Below are positions 39,247 to 51,967 of a stretch of DNA of 64,000 bases, piece by piece. Where the stretch lies: positions 8,765,154 through 8,829,153 of the forward strand of contig NC_084886.1 of assembly GCF_958979055.1 (NCBI RefSeq), read 5' to 3'. Source of the DNA: Alnus glutinosa (lineage: Eukaryota > Streptophyta > Magnoliopsida > Fagales > Betulaceae). The number at the start of each line of letters is the position of its first letter. Within the stretch, counting starts at the first letter, position 1. The notes under the pieces are model-generated. The model saw only the letters and a program-made list of their open reading frames with translations, did not search any database and had not been told where the DNA came from. A program made the translations under genes and the position numbers.

Positions 39247-41024
39247 TGATACGACACCCACAATATTATAATGCATACCGAGTCAATCGTTATCTATCTA
39301 TTTGTGTTAATAGGTTGTTAGTAGTGTGTTAGTAGTAGAGTTATTTTTGTTATGGGTAATTGAAGTGGTGCACGTTGGTAGTTGGGTTGTGCACATCTGG
39401 GTTAGTATGTAGTTGGGGTGATAAACAATTCTACAATTCTATCCCCTTTTATTTCAAATTGTAAAGTTGTTGGGATAGCTTCGTAAATTGTGGAGGGATT
39501 ATTTGAATTTAGGAATTGTTGTTATTGTTGGTAGAATAAGTGCTCGTATGATCAATTAGAATAATTATTTTTAAGTATTATTTTCAAGTTAGGAGTCAAG
39601 TTGTATTTCTATTTAAAGAGTTGCTGATGGAATAATAAAGCATGCAAATTTAATCCAAAACCTTGTGTTTGAAAAGGTCTAGGTTCTCTTTGAATCTAAA
39701 AGGTCTAAGTCCCTCATAACCTAACAATCTATTAAAACATGTAGGAAGAAGAATTTAGATTCAACTTCTTTTCCTGTTGAAAGGTGCATTACAAGATCCG
39801 CTACGCATTCACGTAACATTTTGGTATCAGAGCCAGGTTTTCCAATGGCTGACTTGACGATTAATGATCGGTTACAGACTCTCCAAAAAATGCTTGACGA
39901 CTTCATCAAGCTTTATTCAGGGAGGCAACTTAGCCAACAAGGGGCTAGTGGATCCGGAGAAACTTCGACGACCACAAAACCCGTTAGTTTGGAAAAATCA
40001 ATAACACAACCATCACTCAAACCCGATACCATCACATCACCAGAAGCTACACCACCAAAGATCAACCCATCAGCACCACAAACACCCAAAATCACCAAAA
40101 AAGATCAAAACCCTAGTGAGCACAGCCACTCCATCCCATGTCGCCGTCTCCTCAGATCGCGCCATCAACATCACCATACCTCTCCTAGTCGTAGTTGCAG
40201 TTCTGTCCAACAACCACCACCTTGCACCGACCACCCCAGCCACAAGTCCAAACATTACCGGAGGCAGCACAAACACGCCACCAGCCATGGTGCCAGCCTA
40301 CATAGCAGTCTCTTTAGGCCACGCCGCTAACACCGCCAAACAAATCGCTCGCCTAGGAAGCGAATGAAGCGCAATTTTTCGACTTTGTCCTCGGGGACAA
40401 GGACACTTTCAAGGGGGGGGGGGGAATGATACGACACTCACAAGATTATAATGTATGTCAAGTCAATCGTTATCTATCTATTTGTGCTAGTAGGTTGTTA
40501 GTAGTGTGTTAGTAGTAGAGTTCTTTTATTTATGGGTGATTGAAGCGGTGCACGTTAGTAGTTGGGTTGTGCACATCTGGGTTAGTATGTAGTTGAAGTA
40601 ATAAACAATTCTACAATTCTATCCCATTTTATTTCAAATTGTAAAGCTGTTGGGATAGCTTCGTAAATTGTGAAGGGGTTATTTGAATTTAGGAATTGTT
40701 GGTATTGTTGGTAGAATAAGTGATCGAGTGATTAACTAGGATAATTATCTTTAAGCATTATTTTCAAGTTAGGGGTCAAGTTGTATATTCTATTTAAAGA
40801 GTTGATGATGGAATAATAAAGCATGCAAATTTAATCAAAAACCTTGTGTTTGAAAAGGTTTAGATTCCCTTGTAATCTAAAAGGTATAAGTTCCATCAGA
40901 ATCTAAGGTCTAGGCTCCTTCAGAACCTAACAATCTATCAAAATAGGTAGAAAGAATAATCTAAATTCAGTTTATTTTCCTATTGAAAAGTGCGTTACAA
41001 GATTCGTTACGCATTCACGTAACA
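39247..41024 (+). mobile_element. Short gag-only LTR retrotransposon (TR-GAG type), TSD TATAT
   Basis: LTRs at 39247-39818 (572 bp) and 40427-41024 (598 bp) start TGATACGACAC and end CACGTAACA; the second carries a small internal duplication near 40880-40930. TATAT flanks both sides (39242-39246, 41025-41029). PBS TGGTATCAGAGC is at 39822-39833 and a polypurine tract with a run of 12 G at 40413-40424. The 608-bp interior has no protease, RT, RNase H or integrase. It ends with LGDKDTFKGG-like codons, the hallmark of a Ty3 polyprotein C-terminus, suggesting a deletion derivative of a Ty3 element. Confidence 0.88.
39845..40330 (+). CDS. Gag-like N-terminal ORF of the short LTR element
   Basis: The ATG at 39845 opens MADLTINDRLQTLQKMLDDF, resembling the coiled start of Ty3-type gag, then a Ser/Thr/Pro-rich stretch and, after about residue 100, an Arg/His/Ser-rich tail that looks shifted out of the original frame. 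No zinc knuckle. Whether this short protein is made or useful is unknown. Confidence 0.5.
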   Translation: MADLTINDRLQTLQKMLDDFIKLYSGRQLSQQGASGSGETSTTTKPVSLEKSITQPSLKPDTITSPEATPPKINPSAPQTPKITKKDQNPSEHSHSIPCRRLLRSRHQHHHTSPSRSCSSVQQPPPCTDHPSHKSKHYRRQHKHATSHGASLHSSLFRPRR

Positions 41025-41029
41025 TATAT

Positions 41030-42136
41030 ATATTATGGATGTGGTAATAATACTTGAAAGCTTATATAGTTGCTAATGCATCATTATGTATTTCCTTTTT
41101 GTGGCACTAGCTACTTATATACTTTCTAAGGCGATATATTGTACTTCAATATGATATACTTTTACCAATACAGTCTTGCTTTTTATATGCGTCTCTAGTT
41201 TAGTTGTCGTTGTTAAACTTCTGGCGTTTGCAATTTGTAAGGGAGCAAGAGTACTTAATAAATTGGATGGTTTGTCCTTGTTGATAGAATGTTTCTATCT
41301 CATAGTTAGGGTAGCGTAATTATCATGATATAATTGGGATAACATGTCAGTAAATTTATAGTAATCATATATTTAGGATGACGCGATTGTAAAAAGAAAA
41401 AAAAAAGGCTCTAAGTGTTGATTTAAAAATTAATTTTTATTATCATATTATCAAATTGTATGCTAGTCGTATAACAGAATATACACGGAACATAACCTCG
41501 ATTTTTAAGAAAAAGAAAAATGTAAGTAGATTATAAAACGACTCATGTTAGATGAATACCAATTAGTGATCACATCGTTTTATTTATTTTTAATAGTTCA
41601 TCGACAACTAGTCTTTTAAATAGCCACCACACGAGACACATCACGAATACTAAAATATACGTAACTTTGTTGAATCAAGAATTCTAAGTTTTGAATCTTT
41701 GTTTTCTGCTCCTTGTATATAATAATTTCCAATCTTTGAATTTTATTTATGCTCTTTGCATATAAGAATTTCCTCTAAGAAGTCAATTGCATATACAAGG
41801 AGAACAGTTGGTAGCCATTAATAATTATCAAGGTATGTGGAATATTCCAAAATCCAGGAACAAGTTCAAGAAGATCAACCTCTTTCAAATATACAATCAA
41901 GCAATTAATCAAGGGAAGCCCAATATATATATATATAAGTTTAAAGAAGAGTAGAGGTTTTCATGTTTTTATTGGTTTTTTTCTTTAGCTAGCCACTACA
42001 TTTTGTTTTAATTATTCTTTTTTAAATGAGAAATGATATAATTATATTTCTTATATATTTATTATACATCTCCATACAATTAAGTTTTAAATCCACTATT
42101 AAATTTATGGAAACCAATATAAATCTCATAAATTTA
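41030..42136. other. AT-rich spacer
   Basis: No gene or repeat boundary was recognised in these 1.1 kb. Short frames only. Confidence 0.4.
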
Positions 42137-42878
42137 ATGCTCCGTTTGTTTCGACGTAAAATATTTTCGGCGAAATCATTTTCAGAAAAAATGATTTTCT
42201 CGAAAATATTTTTCGGCGTTTGGCTCGCATGAAAAAATTACGAAATGCGAAAATCAGAGTTTGACAAATGCCACCGGAATCCGGCAACGTCCGGTCGCCG
42301 TTGCCTGATTTTAGCGAGAAAGTTTGGTTGGGATCCGGCCGAATCTAGACAGATCCAATCAAATCAATGGCTGGATCCGGTCGGAACCCGGCCATTTTGG
42401 CCAGATCCAGCCGGAACTCGGCCATTTTGCCCAGATCTGGCCGGATCTCGGCCGTTTTGGTCAGATTCGGCCGAATTTCGGCCATTTTGGCTAGATTCGG
42501 CCGGCTTCTGACCATGACCGAAATCCGACAATATTTCAGCTAATTTTGATAGGAATTTGGTCCGTCGGCATCCGGCGACAGTGGTCGGATGTCACCGGAT
42601 TCCGGCGCCTGCAGAATTCCAACAACCGGATGTTGCTGGACTCCGGCGCCGGCTGGATTCTGACGACCGACAATTGCTGAATTCCGACAATCGATTATCA
42701 AACGTGCATGTAAGGACGAAGAGTTTAATTTCGAGAAATAATTTACGGTTTTCCAAAAATTTAAAAAGTTTTTACGGTCAAACTGAAAATAATTTTAGTT
42801 GACCATTATTTTAGCTCCTACCAAACACCATAAAAATCATTTTTCATAAATTATTTTACGCCGAAACAAACGGAACAT
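42137..42878. mobile_element. CCGG-rich TIR element, copy D
   Basis: The left end ATGCTCCGTTTGTTTCGACG and right end CGCCGAAACAAACGGAACAT match over about 26 bp as inverted repeats. The core has at least five successive units of about 30-35 bp built on GGCCATTTTGGCCAGATC and CGGCCG words (about 42360-42510). It ends about 200 bp before the GS1 TATA-like box, so it forms the proximal upstream sequence of that gene. Confidence 0.85.
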
Positions 42879-43073
42879 AAATATAAATTTAAAAATAAAA
42901 AATATAAAAAAGAATTAAAAAATAATATCATTTCTCGTTCTAAATAATGGGCGGCTATAAGTCGCCAAGTGCCAACTATGCTCGGAGGAATCAGCAAGGC
43001 TGTCCTTTTACTGGCATGAATATTCTCCCCATTTTATTGGAAAAAAAATGGTTAGGTGAAGAGTTATCCACCT

Positions 43074-43083
43074 CTATTTAAGG
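43074..43083 (+). promoter_or_regulatory. TATA-like box of glutamine synthetase
   Basis: CTATTTAAGG lies 92-83 bp before the start codon, with C/T-rich leader sequence between. Position fits a core promoter. Confidence 0.5.
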
Positions 43084-43165
43084 AACCAACCGAGAACCCC
43101 TCCCCGGTATCTCTCCCTCCTACAAGATCTCTACCAAGTTCCTTCTCTCTCCTCTCAAAGAAGCC

Positions 43166-45485
43166 ATGTCTCTCCTCTCTGATCTCATCAACATCGACCT
43201 CAGTGAGACCACTGACAAGATCATTGCTGAGTACATATGGTCTCTTTCTCTCTCGCACACTCGTAATATTAATTATTATTATTTTTAATATTTAACGCAA
43301 AATTTTACTGTTTTTCTTATTATAGGATTGGCGGATCTGGTTTGGACTTGAGAAGCAAAGCAAGGGTAGGCTCTTTTTCCTGTCTTTACTGTTTAAGTTA
43401 CTGTAGATTTTTTTATTTTTATTTTTTATTTTTGAATATATGATCATATTTTTTGTTTATCTCTAAGAAAAAAATATTTATGTTACATATATTATATATT
43501 AATTTATATGCATGCGTTACAGACTCTGCCTGGACCGGTGACAGACCCAGCCAAACTCCCAAAGTGGAACTACGACGGTTCAAGCACAGGCCAAGCCCCC
43601 GGAGAAGACAGTGAAGTCATCATATAGTATGCATCGCTAACCACCCTATTATTCTGTGCCACCCATTGATCGCGCATATGTTGTTATTGATCGACGGTCC
43701 TGATCGGGGGAGTATCTCGATCGAGTCTCTTTCTCCAAGATTCTTAATTATTTACGTTACTTACGGAATATCCGGTGTCTAATTTTGGGTTTTCCGTGAA
43801 TCAGTCCCCAGGCTATCTTCAAGGATCCATTCAGGAGAGGAAACAACATCCTGGTACCAATTATTGGTCTTCCACGTGGATACATACTTTTGACTTTTAG
43901 TCTTTTGATCCGTGATTTTCGGTGTTATATTAAAGAATCCAGCATTTTTCAATTTTCATTTGAAACGTAGGTCAAGGGGTAATAATGTATTTTTGTCGTG
44001 AAAATAGGTGATGTGCGATGCATATACACCAGGCGGCGAGCCCATTCCCACCAACAAACGGTTCGATGCTGCCAAGATTTTTAGCCACCCTGATGTTGTC
44101 CATGAGGAGCCCTGGTACTAAACTCATACAACCTCTCAAAAAAAAAAAAAAAAACTCATACAACCGTACAATTTTTTTCTTTATCCACCCATTTGTGTAT
44201 TTACTAGTTCAAGGGGGGGGAAAAAACGATCTTAAGTGAAATGAATGAGGGTTGTTTTTTTTTTTTTTTGGTTATATTTAAATGATGTGATAATATTTTT
44301 ATCATTAAATATTTAAAATCTAATATGATAAATTATCCTCATTTCCAAGGTATGATCAATAAATTATGTCTCTTAAATTTAGAAAGTGACATTCGAACTC
44401 CACAAACTTCATAACAGTGATTCTTAGCACTATTCCTTATTTATTTATTTATTTATTTATTTTCTATCTTTTGAACGAAAACTACGTCACATGCAAAGCG
44501 CTGACATTTTCGAATTTAATCGCCCCAAAATGCCAGATCAGCGTTTTTGTATGAATAGTTTACAAACCCTTTTTTTTTAAAAGCAAACTTTGACCTTTTT
44601 AAAGATAAAACACGCACCTTTTGGGGTTGTTTACCCACCGAGTCACGTGTACAAAATGTTACCACATGTACAAAATGCCAACTCAACTTTACACCCAACA
44701 TAAAAAAAATAATAAAAAAAAAAAAAAATTTAAAAAAAAGCCTTTAAAACTTTTAAGTGTCGAAGAAGCATTTAGGGGTGGTAATTAAGGTCACCCCTTA
44801 ACCTGTGGGTGTGGCTTCACTCCCTTGGCAATTTTTGGGGAGGGCTTGGGTTGCTACTAACATATTGGGGGTGGCCAAGCTACCATTTGGGAGTTTTGGG
44901 GGTGACCCGACCACTGTCACCACAAATTTTTGGCCATCCCTTGATATTTCATAAGTGGTCCAGCCACTCTCATAAACGTTTTTAAAAGTTAATAATTAGT
45001 TATTTGGTGGCATTTGAGTGCAACTTTTTAAATTTTGAAGGTGTAAGTGTCAAATTGATGATTATTTATTTATTATTTGTTGTTACGAATATGACAATTG
45101 TATTGACATGAGTGTCTTTTTCGATGGTCCCAAATGGAGAGACAAAATTGCCATTATCATTACATTGGAAAATAATGGTTAGGGGCTGTGGTAGGGGAGT
45201 TTCAACTACCGTGGGGAATGGTTAGGTGTTAGATCAAGTCAAAGATTTGAAAGCAAAAATGGAAGAACATGAGGAGCTACACGTCACACAATTTTAATTG
45301 GTGTTTATAGAAAATTGTTAATTAATTGTTGTATTGAAATCCTTAAGCAGTAAGCGCTAATCAATACGATGAATGCTTAAATGCTTTGCTCAATCTTATT
45401 CTTTGGCCCATGGGATTCCGTCGCTTCAACTTCTGGATCGAATATTATACGTATAAATTAACAATAGTGCTTTATATATGTACAA

Positions 45486-45521
<36 letters not shown>

Positions 45522-48500
45522 TGAGCTACTTTATTAAAGTAATTGAGTAGTGGGTGGATGGATTGGTGGGCTTCTGTGTGTGATTGTAAGCTCAACAACA
45601 TTCCTTTGATAAATAATGGGGAAAAAAAAAATTGGAATAGCAAACTTGGAAATTACTAATCCTATTAAGATCGTGGAAAAATACTGATTTGGCTCGGTGT
45701 TCTTGAAGTAGAATAAGACAAAAGGTAATTACATTTTCACACTTTTCATTTGGATTTGACTATCTCCCGTGAACAAATTACTAGAGATTTTCTATGAAAA
45801 AATAAACGTAGAAAATTGTAAATTTGAGAAGGATTTCAATTAATTTTTCTCTAAAGACAATCTCTATTGTTCAATTTTATTTTATTTTATTTTATTTTAT
45901 TTTTTTTTTTTCAGGGGATGGAAGCCAAATCCTTTTCATTTACCATCATTTATAAAAGTGCTATTTGCTTTTAATTTTTGTTTATGGCTGTTGAATAATT
46001 TTCATTTAATTTCTTCTTTTTTTTTCTTTTTTCTTTTTTGAACCACTTGTGTTTTGAGTTTTTGTACGGCTTAACAAGAACATTTTATCCCCTGGCCTTT
46101 TCATTGAATGCCTACAAATGCATGCATGTATGTTCTGATTATACTATCTATTTCAACTGAAAAACATGCTCGATTTTGTGATTAGGTATGGCATTGAGCA
46201 AGAGTACACTCTTCTTCAAAAGGATGTCAAGTGGCCTCTTGGATGGCCTGTTGGTGGCTACCCTGGCCCTCAGGTACTACCATTCATTTTTATTGTTATT
46301 TATGATTTTCTTGAAAACATCCTAATGCATGCCCATTAACATCTTTATAGAATCAAAGAATTGGGATGCCTACTTCTTATGGCATTTGACTGTAAGATCG
46401 AAGAATGGAATCAGGGGTCCGGACTCGGGAGGGATTATGATTATGTCCATTTCATTTAAAACAGATATCATGGTCATGATTAAAGTTAGTAGATCTAATA
46501 GTATACATGATATCACATTATTTAATTTTTTTAAAAGATGTATTAATATTAACATTATGTATACTGTTTGATGCCCCAATTTTAAATTTTGACTATTCAT
46601 TTCATCGAAAAATAGAGATAATCCTATTCTAGCCGGGAGGGGCCACGTCCCAATTTTGAACATATATATATATATTATTTGCCTAAAAATTAGGTTTGAT
46701 TGTTTATTCATGCTTTGACATTCTCGTATTTGCTGTTTGAATTATTGATAGTAAGACAACAAAATTGTTGGGATCTCTATCCTCGAAAATAAGGGAAACA
46801 GATCCTCTCCTGTTCAAATGAACTGGAGAGTATTCAGTTCCTTCCAATTTAGGGGTATTTTTGTCTTTTCACATTTTTTAGACAAAAATACCCTTACACT
46901 ATAAGGGACCGGATACTCTCCCGTTCATTTGAACCGGAGAGGATCCTACTACAAAAATAAGATCCTGTTGATAAACCAATTAAATTCATATTTCCTATTT
47001 TTGTATCCATGTAGGGTCCCTACTATTGTGGTATAGGGGCAGACAAGGCACTTGGTCGTGATATAGTGGATTCACACTATAAGGCCTGCCTCTATGCTGG
47101 AATTAACATCAGTGGAATTAATGGGGAAGTTATGCCAGGCCAGGTGAGCTCAGTTCAAACTATATTCTTTATTTCTTTCTTCCTCCACTATTAAGAGATC
47201 ATAATTTGTTGGCGTGAAATTGATCTTCACATATTTCCTGTTAATGGCTGTGATGATCTGGGGGTGAAACAGTGGGAGTTTCAAGTCGGTCCTGCTGTCG
47301 GTATTTCTGCTGGGGATCAGTTATGGGTTGCTCGATACATTCTTGAGGTTTGTTCAAAGACACTAGTGAATGTTTAGTTGGCATGTAGTGTTTTGCTTTC
47401 TTTCTAATCTTTCAGTTTTCTTGGTAAAACAGAGGATCACAGAAATCGCAGGAGTTGTGCTTTCGCTTGACCCCAAACCAATCCAGGTTTGTTTAGCCAC
47501 TGCAACTATGACTAATTTCTTTCTTCTTTTTGGATATTTCACTTTTTTATTTTATTTTTTATTTTGAAAGAAAAATAATGCAATAGACAAATAAAAAGCG
47601 GAATAAATAAAGATACAAAGAATTGCGCGGTTCTACTAAGTCCACAAAATAAAGTTCAAAGGATTACATTTTGCTTTTTTTTTTTTGGTGTGATGTTTAT
47701 AATATAACAGACTCCTATTTATAAGAGAATTAATGTAAATGCGAATAATATAAATAGACTTCCAAGTACAACAAGGTAATAATTTTTAACTGTGACTAAG
47801 TGATAGACTTCAACTTAACTAGGAGCTTGTTTGATAAGCCACAATACATTACAGAATAGTGGCTGTCACCATTCACAATTTTTTTTATTTTATTTTTACA
47901 CTTTCCAAAAATAATCAACATCTAAACATTCTCATTTTTTTCACTTTTTTATATCACTTCAATAATTTTTTATTATTATTCAAATAAAATAATTCACTAC
48001 AATACAATTTTTTTTCTTCACTTTTTTATACAAATTCTTTTTATTTTATATCACATCATCACTTTGTACTAATTTCAAAATTAACAACCCACTACTCTGT
48101 TCTATTATGTTCTTTGCCAAACAAGCCTTAGATTACAGTTTTCAACTGTGACCAAGTGATAATCTTCAACTTTAGTTAAGTCATGGTAGTTAGCTGACCG
48201 TAAGTAGATGATAGTCTTCATCTGAAAGACATGTATCTTCATCATTAAACAACACATTTTTTTCGATGAATTTTGGATAAAGTGATCCTCCTTAGCATTA
48301 GCCCTATATATATCATTACCATCCATTTCTGCTCGGGCAACAAAATCACTTGCTGTCCTCTCATGTTGTCGGCTTAATGTTTTATTCGTTTCTTTATTTT
48401 ATTATTATTTTATTTTTTCTGTTGAATAAACAGGGTGACTGGAATGGTGCTGGTGCTCATACTAACTACAGGTAGTTGCTTAACCAAATTTAACGTGCTT

Positions 48501-49587
48501 CTGCAATTGAGCCGTTGAAAACTTGTTAAGATTATTGCATGTAAAGCAAGTTTTGATCGTTTGGGTTTGTTGTTCTTTATACTTAAGCACCAACTCAACG
48601 AGGAATGACGGTGGCTTTGAGGTGATCAAGAAGGCCATAGAAAAGTTGGGTTTGCGCCACAAGGAGCACATTGCTGCCTATGGAGAAGGCAATGAGAGGA
48701 GATTGACAGGTCGCCATGAGACTGCTGACATCAACACTTTCTGTTGGGTAAGTTTAATCTTTTTCTTCGTTTCACAATCATCGTATTCTGTGTTAATAAT
48801 GTTTACACTAATCTGTGTTTCATCCAACAAAAACAGGGCGTTGCGAACAGGGGTGCGTCCATCCGTGTTGGCCGTGACACTGAGAAAGATGGAAAAGGTC
48901 AGCATTTGTGTTTGTCTTGTTGCCTTCCCTTCCATTCCTCCGATGTTTCTTTCACATATTTATTCTAATAAATCATTACTTATTTGAAAAAATATATAAT
49001 AATTTTACTACTATTTTGAATAAGGGAAGCCCAACACGTTAAATATTTAAATTAAAATGAGATTAATCGTAAAGTTAAGATTTGAACTTATGACGTTTTG
49101 CTATAGGCGCACCTACATTGTTAGTTGGGAGATCTTTGGCAGCTCCAAATTTTTCTACAATCCCTATAAAAACACTATTTTCTATACTATGGCCCGTCAA
49201 CGTTAACTTTTCATACCCCATACAAGTTCAAGACGTGTGCTTTTATTTTACATCAACGTGCGCACATATACATAGAGAGATTTTATGTATCTATATATTT
49301 ATTTGTTTATGAAGGTTCGGACGCAAAAAAAATTTTGATTCCATCCTTGTATCTATCTCTTATATTATGTTAAATCATCACTTATTCTAAAAGTTCAAAA
49401 TAAGATGAATGAATATAATCATTTAATTTATATTTTAAAATTATTGCTCATTATGCTAATAATAATTATAATCGCTTTGCTATGATAATTGGCAGGCTAC
49501 TTTGAGGACCGGAGACCAGCATCAAACATGGATCCCTATGTTGTCACTTCCAAGATTGCTGAAACCACTATTCTCTGGAAGCCTTAG
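43166..49587 (+). CDS. GLN1: Cytosolic glutamine synthetase (GS1)
   Basis: Thirteen exons join in frame: 43166-43239, 43326-43365, 43523-43626, 43805-43853, 44008-44114, 46186-46273, 47015-47143, 47273-47347, 47433-47486, 48434-48471, 48588-48747, 48837-48897 and 49496-49587, giving 356 residues, the standard cytosolic length. The protein starts [20 protein letters not shown] with no plastid transit peptide. Marks are [19 protein letters not shown] (beta-grasp domain), [35 protein letters not shown] (metal/glutamate site), [17 protein letters not shown] (ATP-binding loop), [19 protein letters not shown] and [20 protein letters not shown]. It condenses glutamate and ammonia to glutamine with ATP as a homodecamer. 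All active-site blocks look intact. Position [10 protein letters not shown] differs from the common STKSMR form. Intron 5 is unusually long (2.07 kb). An AATAAA lies at 49805-49810. Confidence 0.97.
44770..44960. repeat. GGCCACC-module repeat in GS1 intron 5
   Basis: GGGGGTGGCCAAGCTACC, GGGGGTGACCCGACCACTG and GTGGTCCAGCCACTC occur in tandem-like order. The vocabulary matches 28081-28330 and 34740-34880. Element ends are not visible. The rest of intron 5 (44115-46185) also holds an (AAT)n microsatellite at about 45487-45520 and a TTTTA run near 45880-45900. Confidence 0.5.
46801..46945. mobile_element. Short GGATCCTCT-type MITE, copy 2 (GS1 intron 6)
   Basis: GATCCTCTCCTGTTCAAATG at left is inverted at right (CATTTGAACCGGAGAGGATC); next to these, GAGAGTATTCAGTTCC pairs with GGGACCGGATACTCTC and AAAAATACCCTTA with a GGGTATTTTTGTC-type word. 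The 145-bp unit folds almost end to end. Confidence 0.8.
47822..48127. mobile_element. Harbinger-like MITE in GS1 intron 9
   Basis: The ends GGAGCTTGTTTGATAAGCC and GTTCTTTGCCAAACAAGCC are related inverted repeats of the GGCTTGTTTGG type; the interior is AT-rich with TATCACTTCAATAATTTTTTATTATTATTCAAATAA. The same interior phrase occurs in the MITE at 53550-53789, so these two are one family. Confidence 0.7.
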
Positions 49588-49883
49588 AAGGGACAGTGAA
49601 GTCTGAAAGATAAGAGGAAGTTAAGAGTTCATGTGAATAATTGTGTCTCTCTTTCTTTTTCTGTCTCTTATCTCTCTCTCTCTCACGCACGCATGTGTGC
49701 GTGTGCATTTGTCTTCTGCTTGGATTGGTTCGTTGCTGTTCATAGGGTTGGGTCTTGCAATTTGGTTGAATTGTCTCGTATGTGGTTGTGGTCAGATCAA
49801 ACTTAATAAAGAGTGGTAATTTAGTTGGTTGTACTTCTCGTGTGGTTACCTTCAAGTTTTCACCAATCTTTTCGCCACATCAA

Positions 49884-50002
49884 GATTCTCTTCGGTTGGA
49901 TTTCAACCGAAGAGGAGCCGGTCCCTTATTCTGAGGGGTAGTTTTATAATTTTAGCATAAAGAACTGGCTCCTCTCCAATTCATCTCAATTGAAGATAAT
50001 CT
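49884..50002. mobile_element. Short GGATCCTCT-type MITE, copy 3
   Basis: GATTCTCTTCGGTTGGATTTC and CAATTGAAGATAATC end the unit; inside, GAGGAGCCGGTCCC pairs with ACTGGCTCCTCTCC. It begins about 75 bp downstream of the putative GS1 polyadenylation signal. Confidence 0.65.
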
Positions 50003-50009
50003 TGGTCCA

Positions 50010-51740
50010 TTTTCATCAGGTTAAGTGGCTAAACATAATGCTTCTATAAAGATGCTTTATTATATGGACTCCAGATCTATTTGAAGATTCCCATCATCAA
50101 ATCAAGTGCAACGTTGGATAATATCAAGGCATATGCTTGTCTTTCGTGTTGAATGATATCTAAATTTTGTTATGGAAATTTTGAAAATATTGTCTAAAAG
50201 CACGTATTTTAGTGATTTATAAGTGCTTTAGGTTCTTCGTAGATAACCCTGGCCCCTCTAAATTTTAGAATTAATAAACTAGACCCTCTTATACTTGGGG
50301 TGTTGCAACTTGCAACTCCACTTTGCAATGCAAAAGGACAAAGCCCTCTCTTTTCAATTTTTTGAGCAGCACGTGTAAGCATCCAAGTCTATTTAATTAG
50401 AGAACAATGACACTATGAATGACATTTTATAATAGATTTGGGATGAGTAATGCTATAAATCGTAATTTTATTTTCTTATTATTATTATTATTATTATTAT
50501 ATTTTGTTAATATGACAGCTTCAATCAACTTATTTATTTTTTTAACAATGATTAATTGATAATGCCACGTCAACATTAATAAAAGTAGATAAATATATAT
50601 ATTTACATATTTTGTACGTCTCATGTCCATTTCCGTACGATATTTTTAAAAATTAACTATTGAATTTGTAAAAAATAATAATAGACCGTATATATACATT
50701 TAGTAGGTCTCAAAAAAGTATGATTGTCTAGCACTACTGATCCCTGATACATTAATGTCTTTATAACTAACCATAAATTGATGTGTTATTTTTAAAATTT
50801 GCTAATAAGTTTAGTTAGGTAATAAAGAAGTGGAAGAAATGTATAAAGAAGGAGAAGAAGATTAAAAACAATTTTATTTTAAGTCAAAAATCACGAAAAA
50901 ATATATCTTCTCATCATACTTCATAAGGCAAATAAAGGAAGATCATGATCCTCTACAATTCTTAAGGAACCTTATAAGTGTTCTTATAACCCTAACCATT
51001 ATTTTCAAGTTAGATGGTTTATTTCCAACTCACTATTTATTATATTTACCAACTCACTATTTATTATATGAGAGGTTTAATATGTAAGTTTGTAAATAGA
51101 TTATAGTAAAATTTGTAGAATTTCAAAAATTTGTCTTAATGTATTTACCAACTTATTATTTATTATGGCTATTATGTTAAGAGTAATGCTATACACACAC
51201 TTTTATTCTATTTTGTTAACGTGACTTCGCTAATCAATCATTTTTTTTTTCTAGAAGGGCCGGTTGAAAGTGCTACACTACCAAAGCGAGATAAAATTGT
51301 TGTTTTCGAACATTTTTCATTTTCTTATGTTAAATAATAAATATGATAATAATTGAATCTTGAAAATAAATTCAAGGATTTGAAGACTCTACAAAGAAAG
51401 GTGAATATGACTAGAAAAAAGAATAAAGAAGAAAAGTTTATGTACCATTTTTAAAATACCATTAGACTGTCAATATCTCTTCAAACTTTAATTTATGTCA
51501 ATGTCTCTCCAAATAATTTTGTTGGTATTTTGAGAAATACATTTTAACGCAAATTAAAATTTGGAAGGAATATTGACAATTGAGTAATAATTTAATAGGA
51601 GTACTTGAACTTTTCAAAAAAAGAAAAAAAAGAAAAAAGAAAAAGACCTCTCAATTATCTTGGGGCTTTCAGCCAACCACGTTTTACCTTGGATGGGCCT
51701 AAGAGTGGATCATTGCACGTAACAAAGGCCCTGCCCATCC
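50010..51740. other. AT-rich intergenic DNA
   Basis: No gene. An (ATT)n microsatellite lies at about 50473-50500, and the phrase CCAACTCACTATTTATTATAT is repeated at about 51026 and 51048. Otherwise featureless. Confidence 0.4.
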
Positions 51741-51967
51741 CCGAACCGAGGTTCTGCACATGCCAAACCTAAGCAACACATGGTTTAAGACTTCAAGTAA
51801 ACTCGCACACGGACACTCGGTTTCACTCCCACTGCCCCTGCCCGGCGCCCCCAGTCACTCACAGAAGCCCATCTTATCTCCCTTCCGTCCCAAATGGACC
51901 TCTCGCGCCTTCTTTAGCTCTTTGTGCCGTTCCTTTTCTCTCTTCAGTGTTTAGGCACGGTCCAAAT

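Noticed and set aside
36025..41024. The Copia and gag-only elements as one nested composite
   Set aside because: Each has its own exact TSD (TATAC, TATAT), LTR type and end sequence, and a MITE with its own TSD lies between them, so they are separate insertions.
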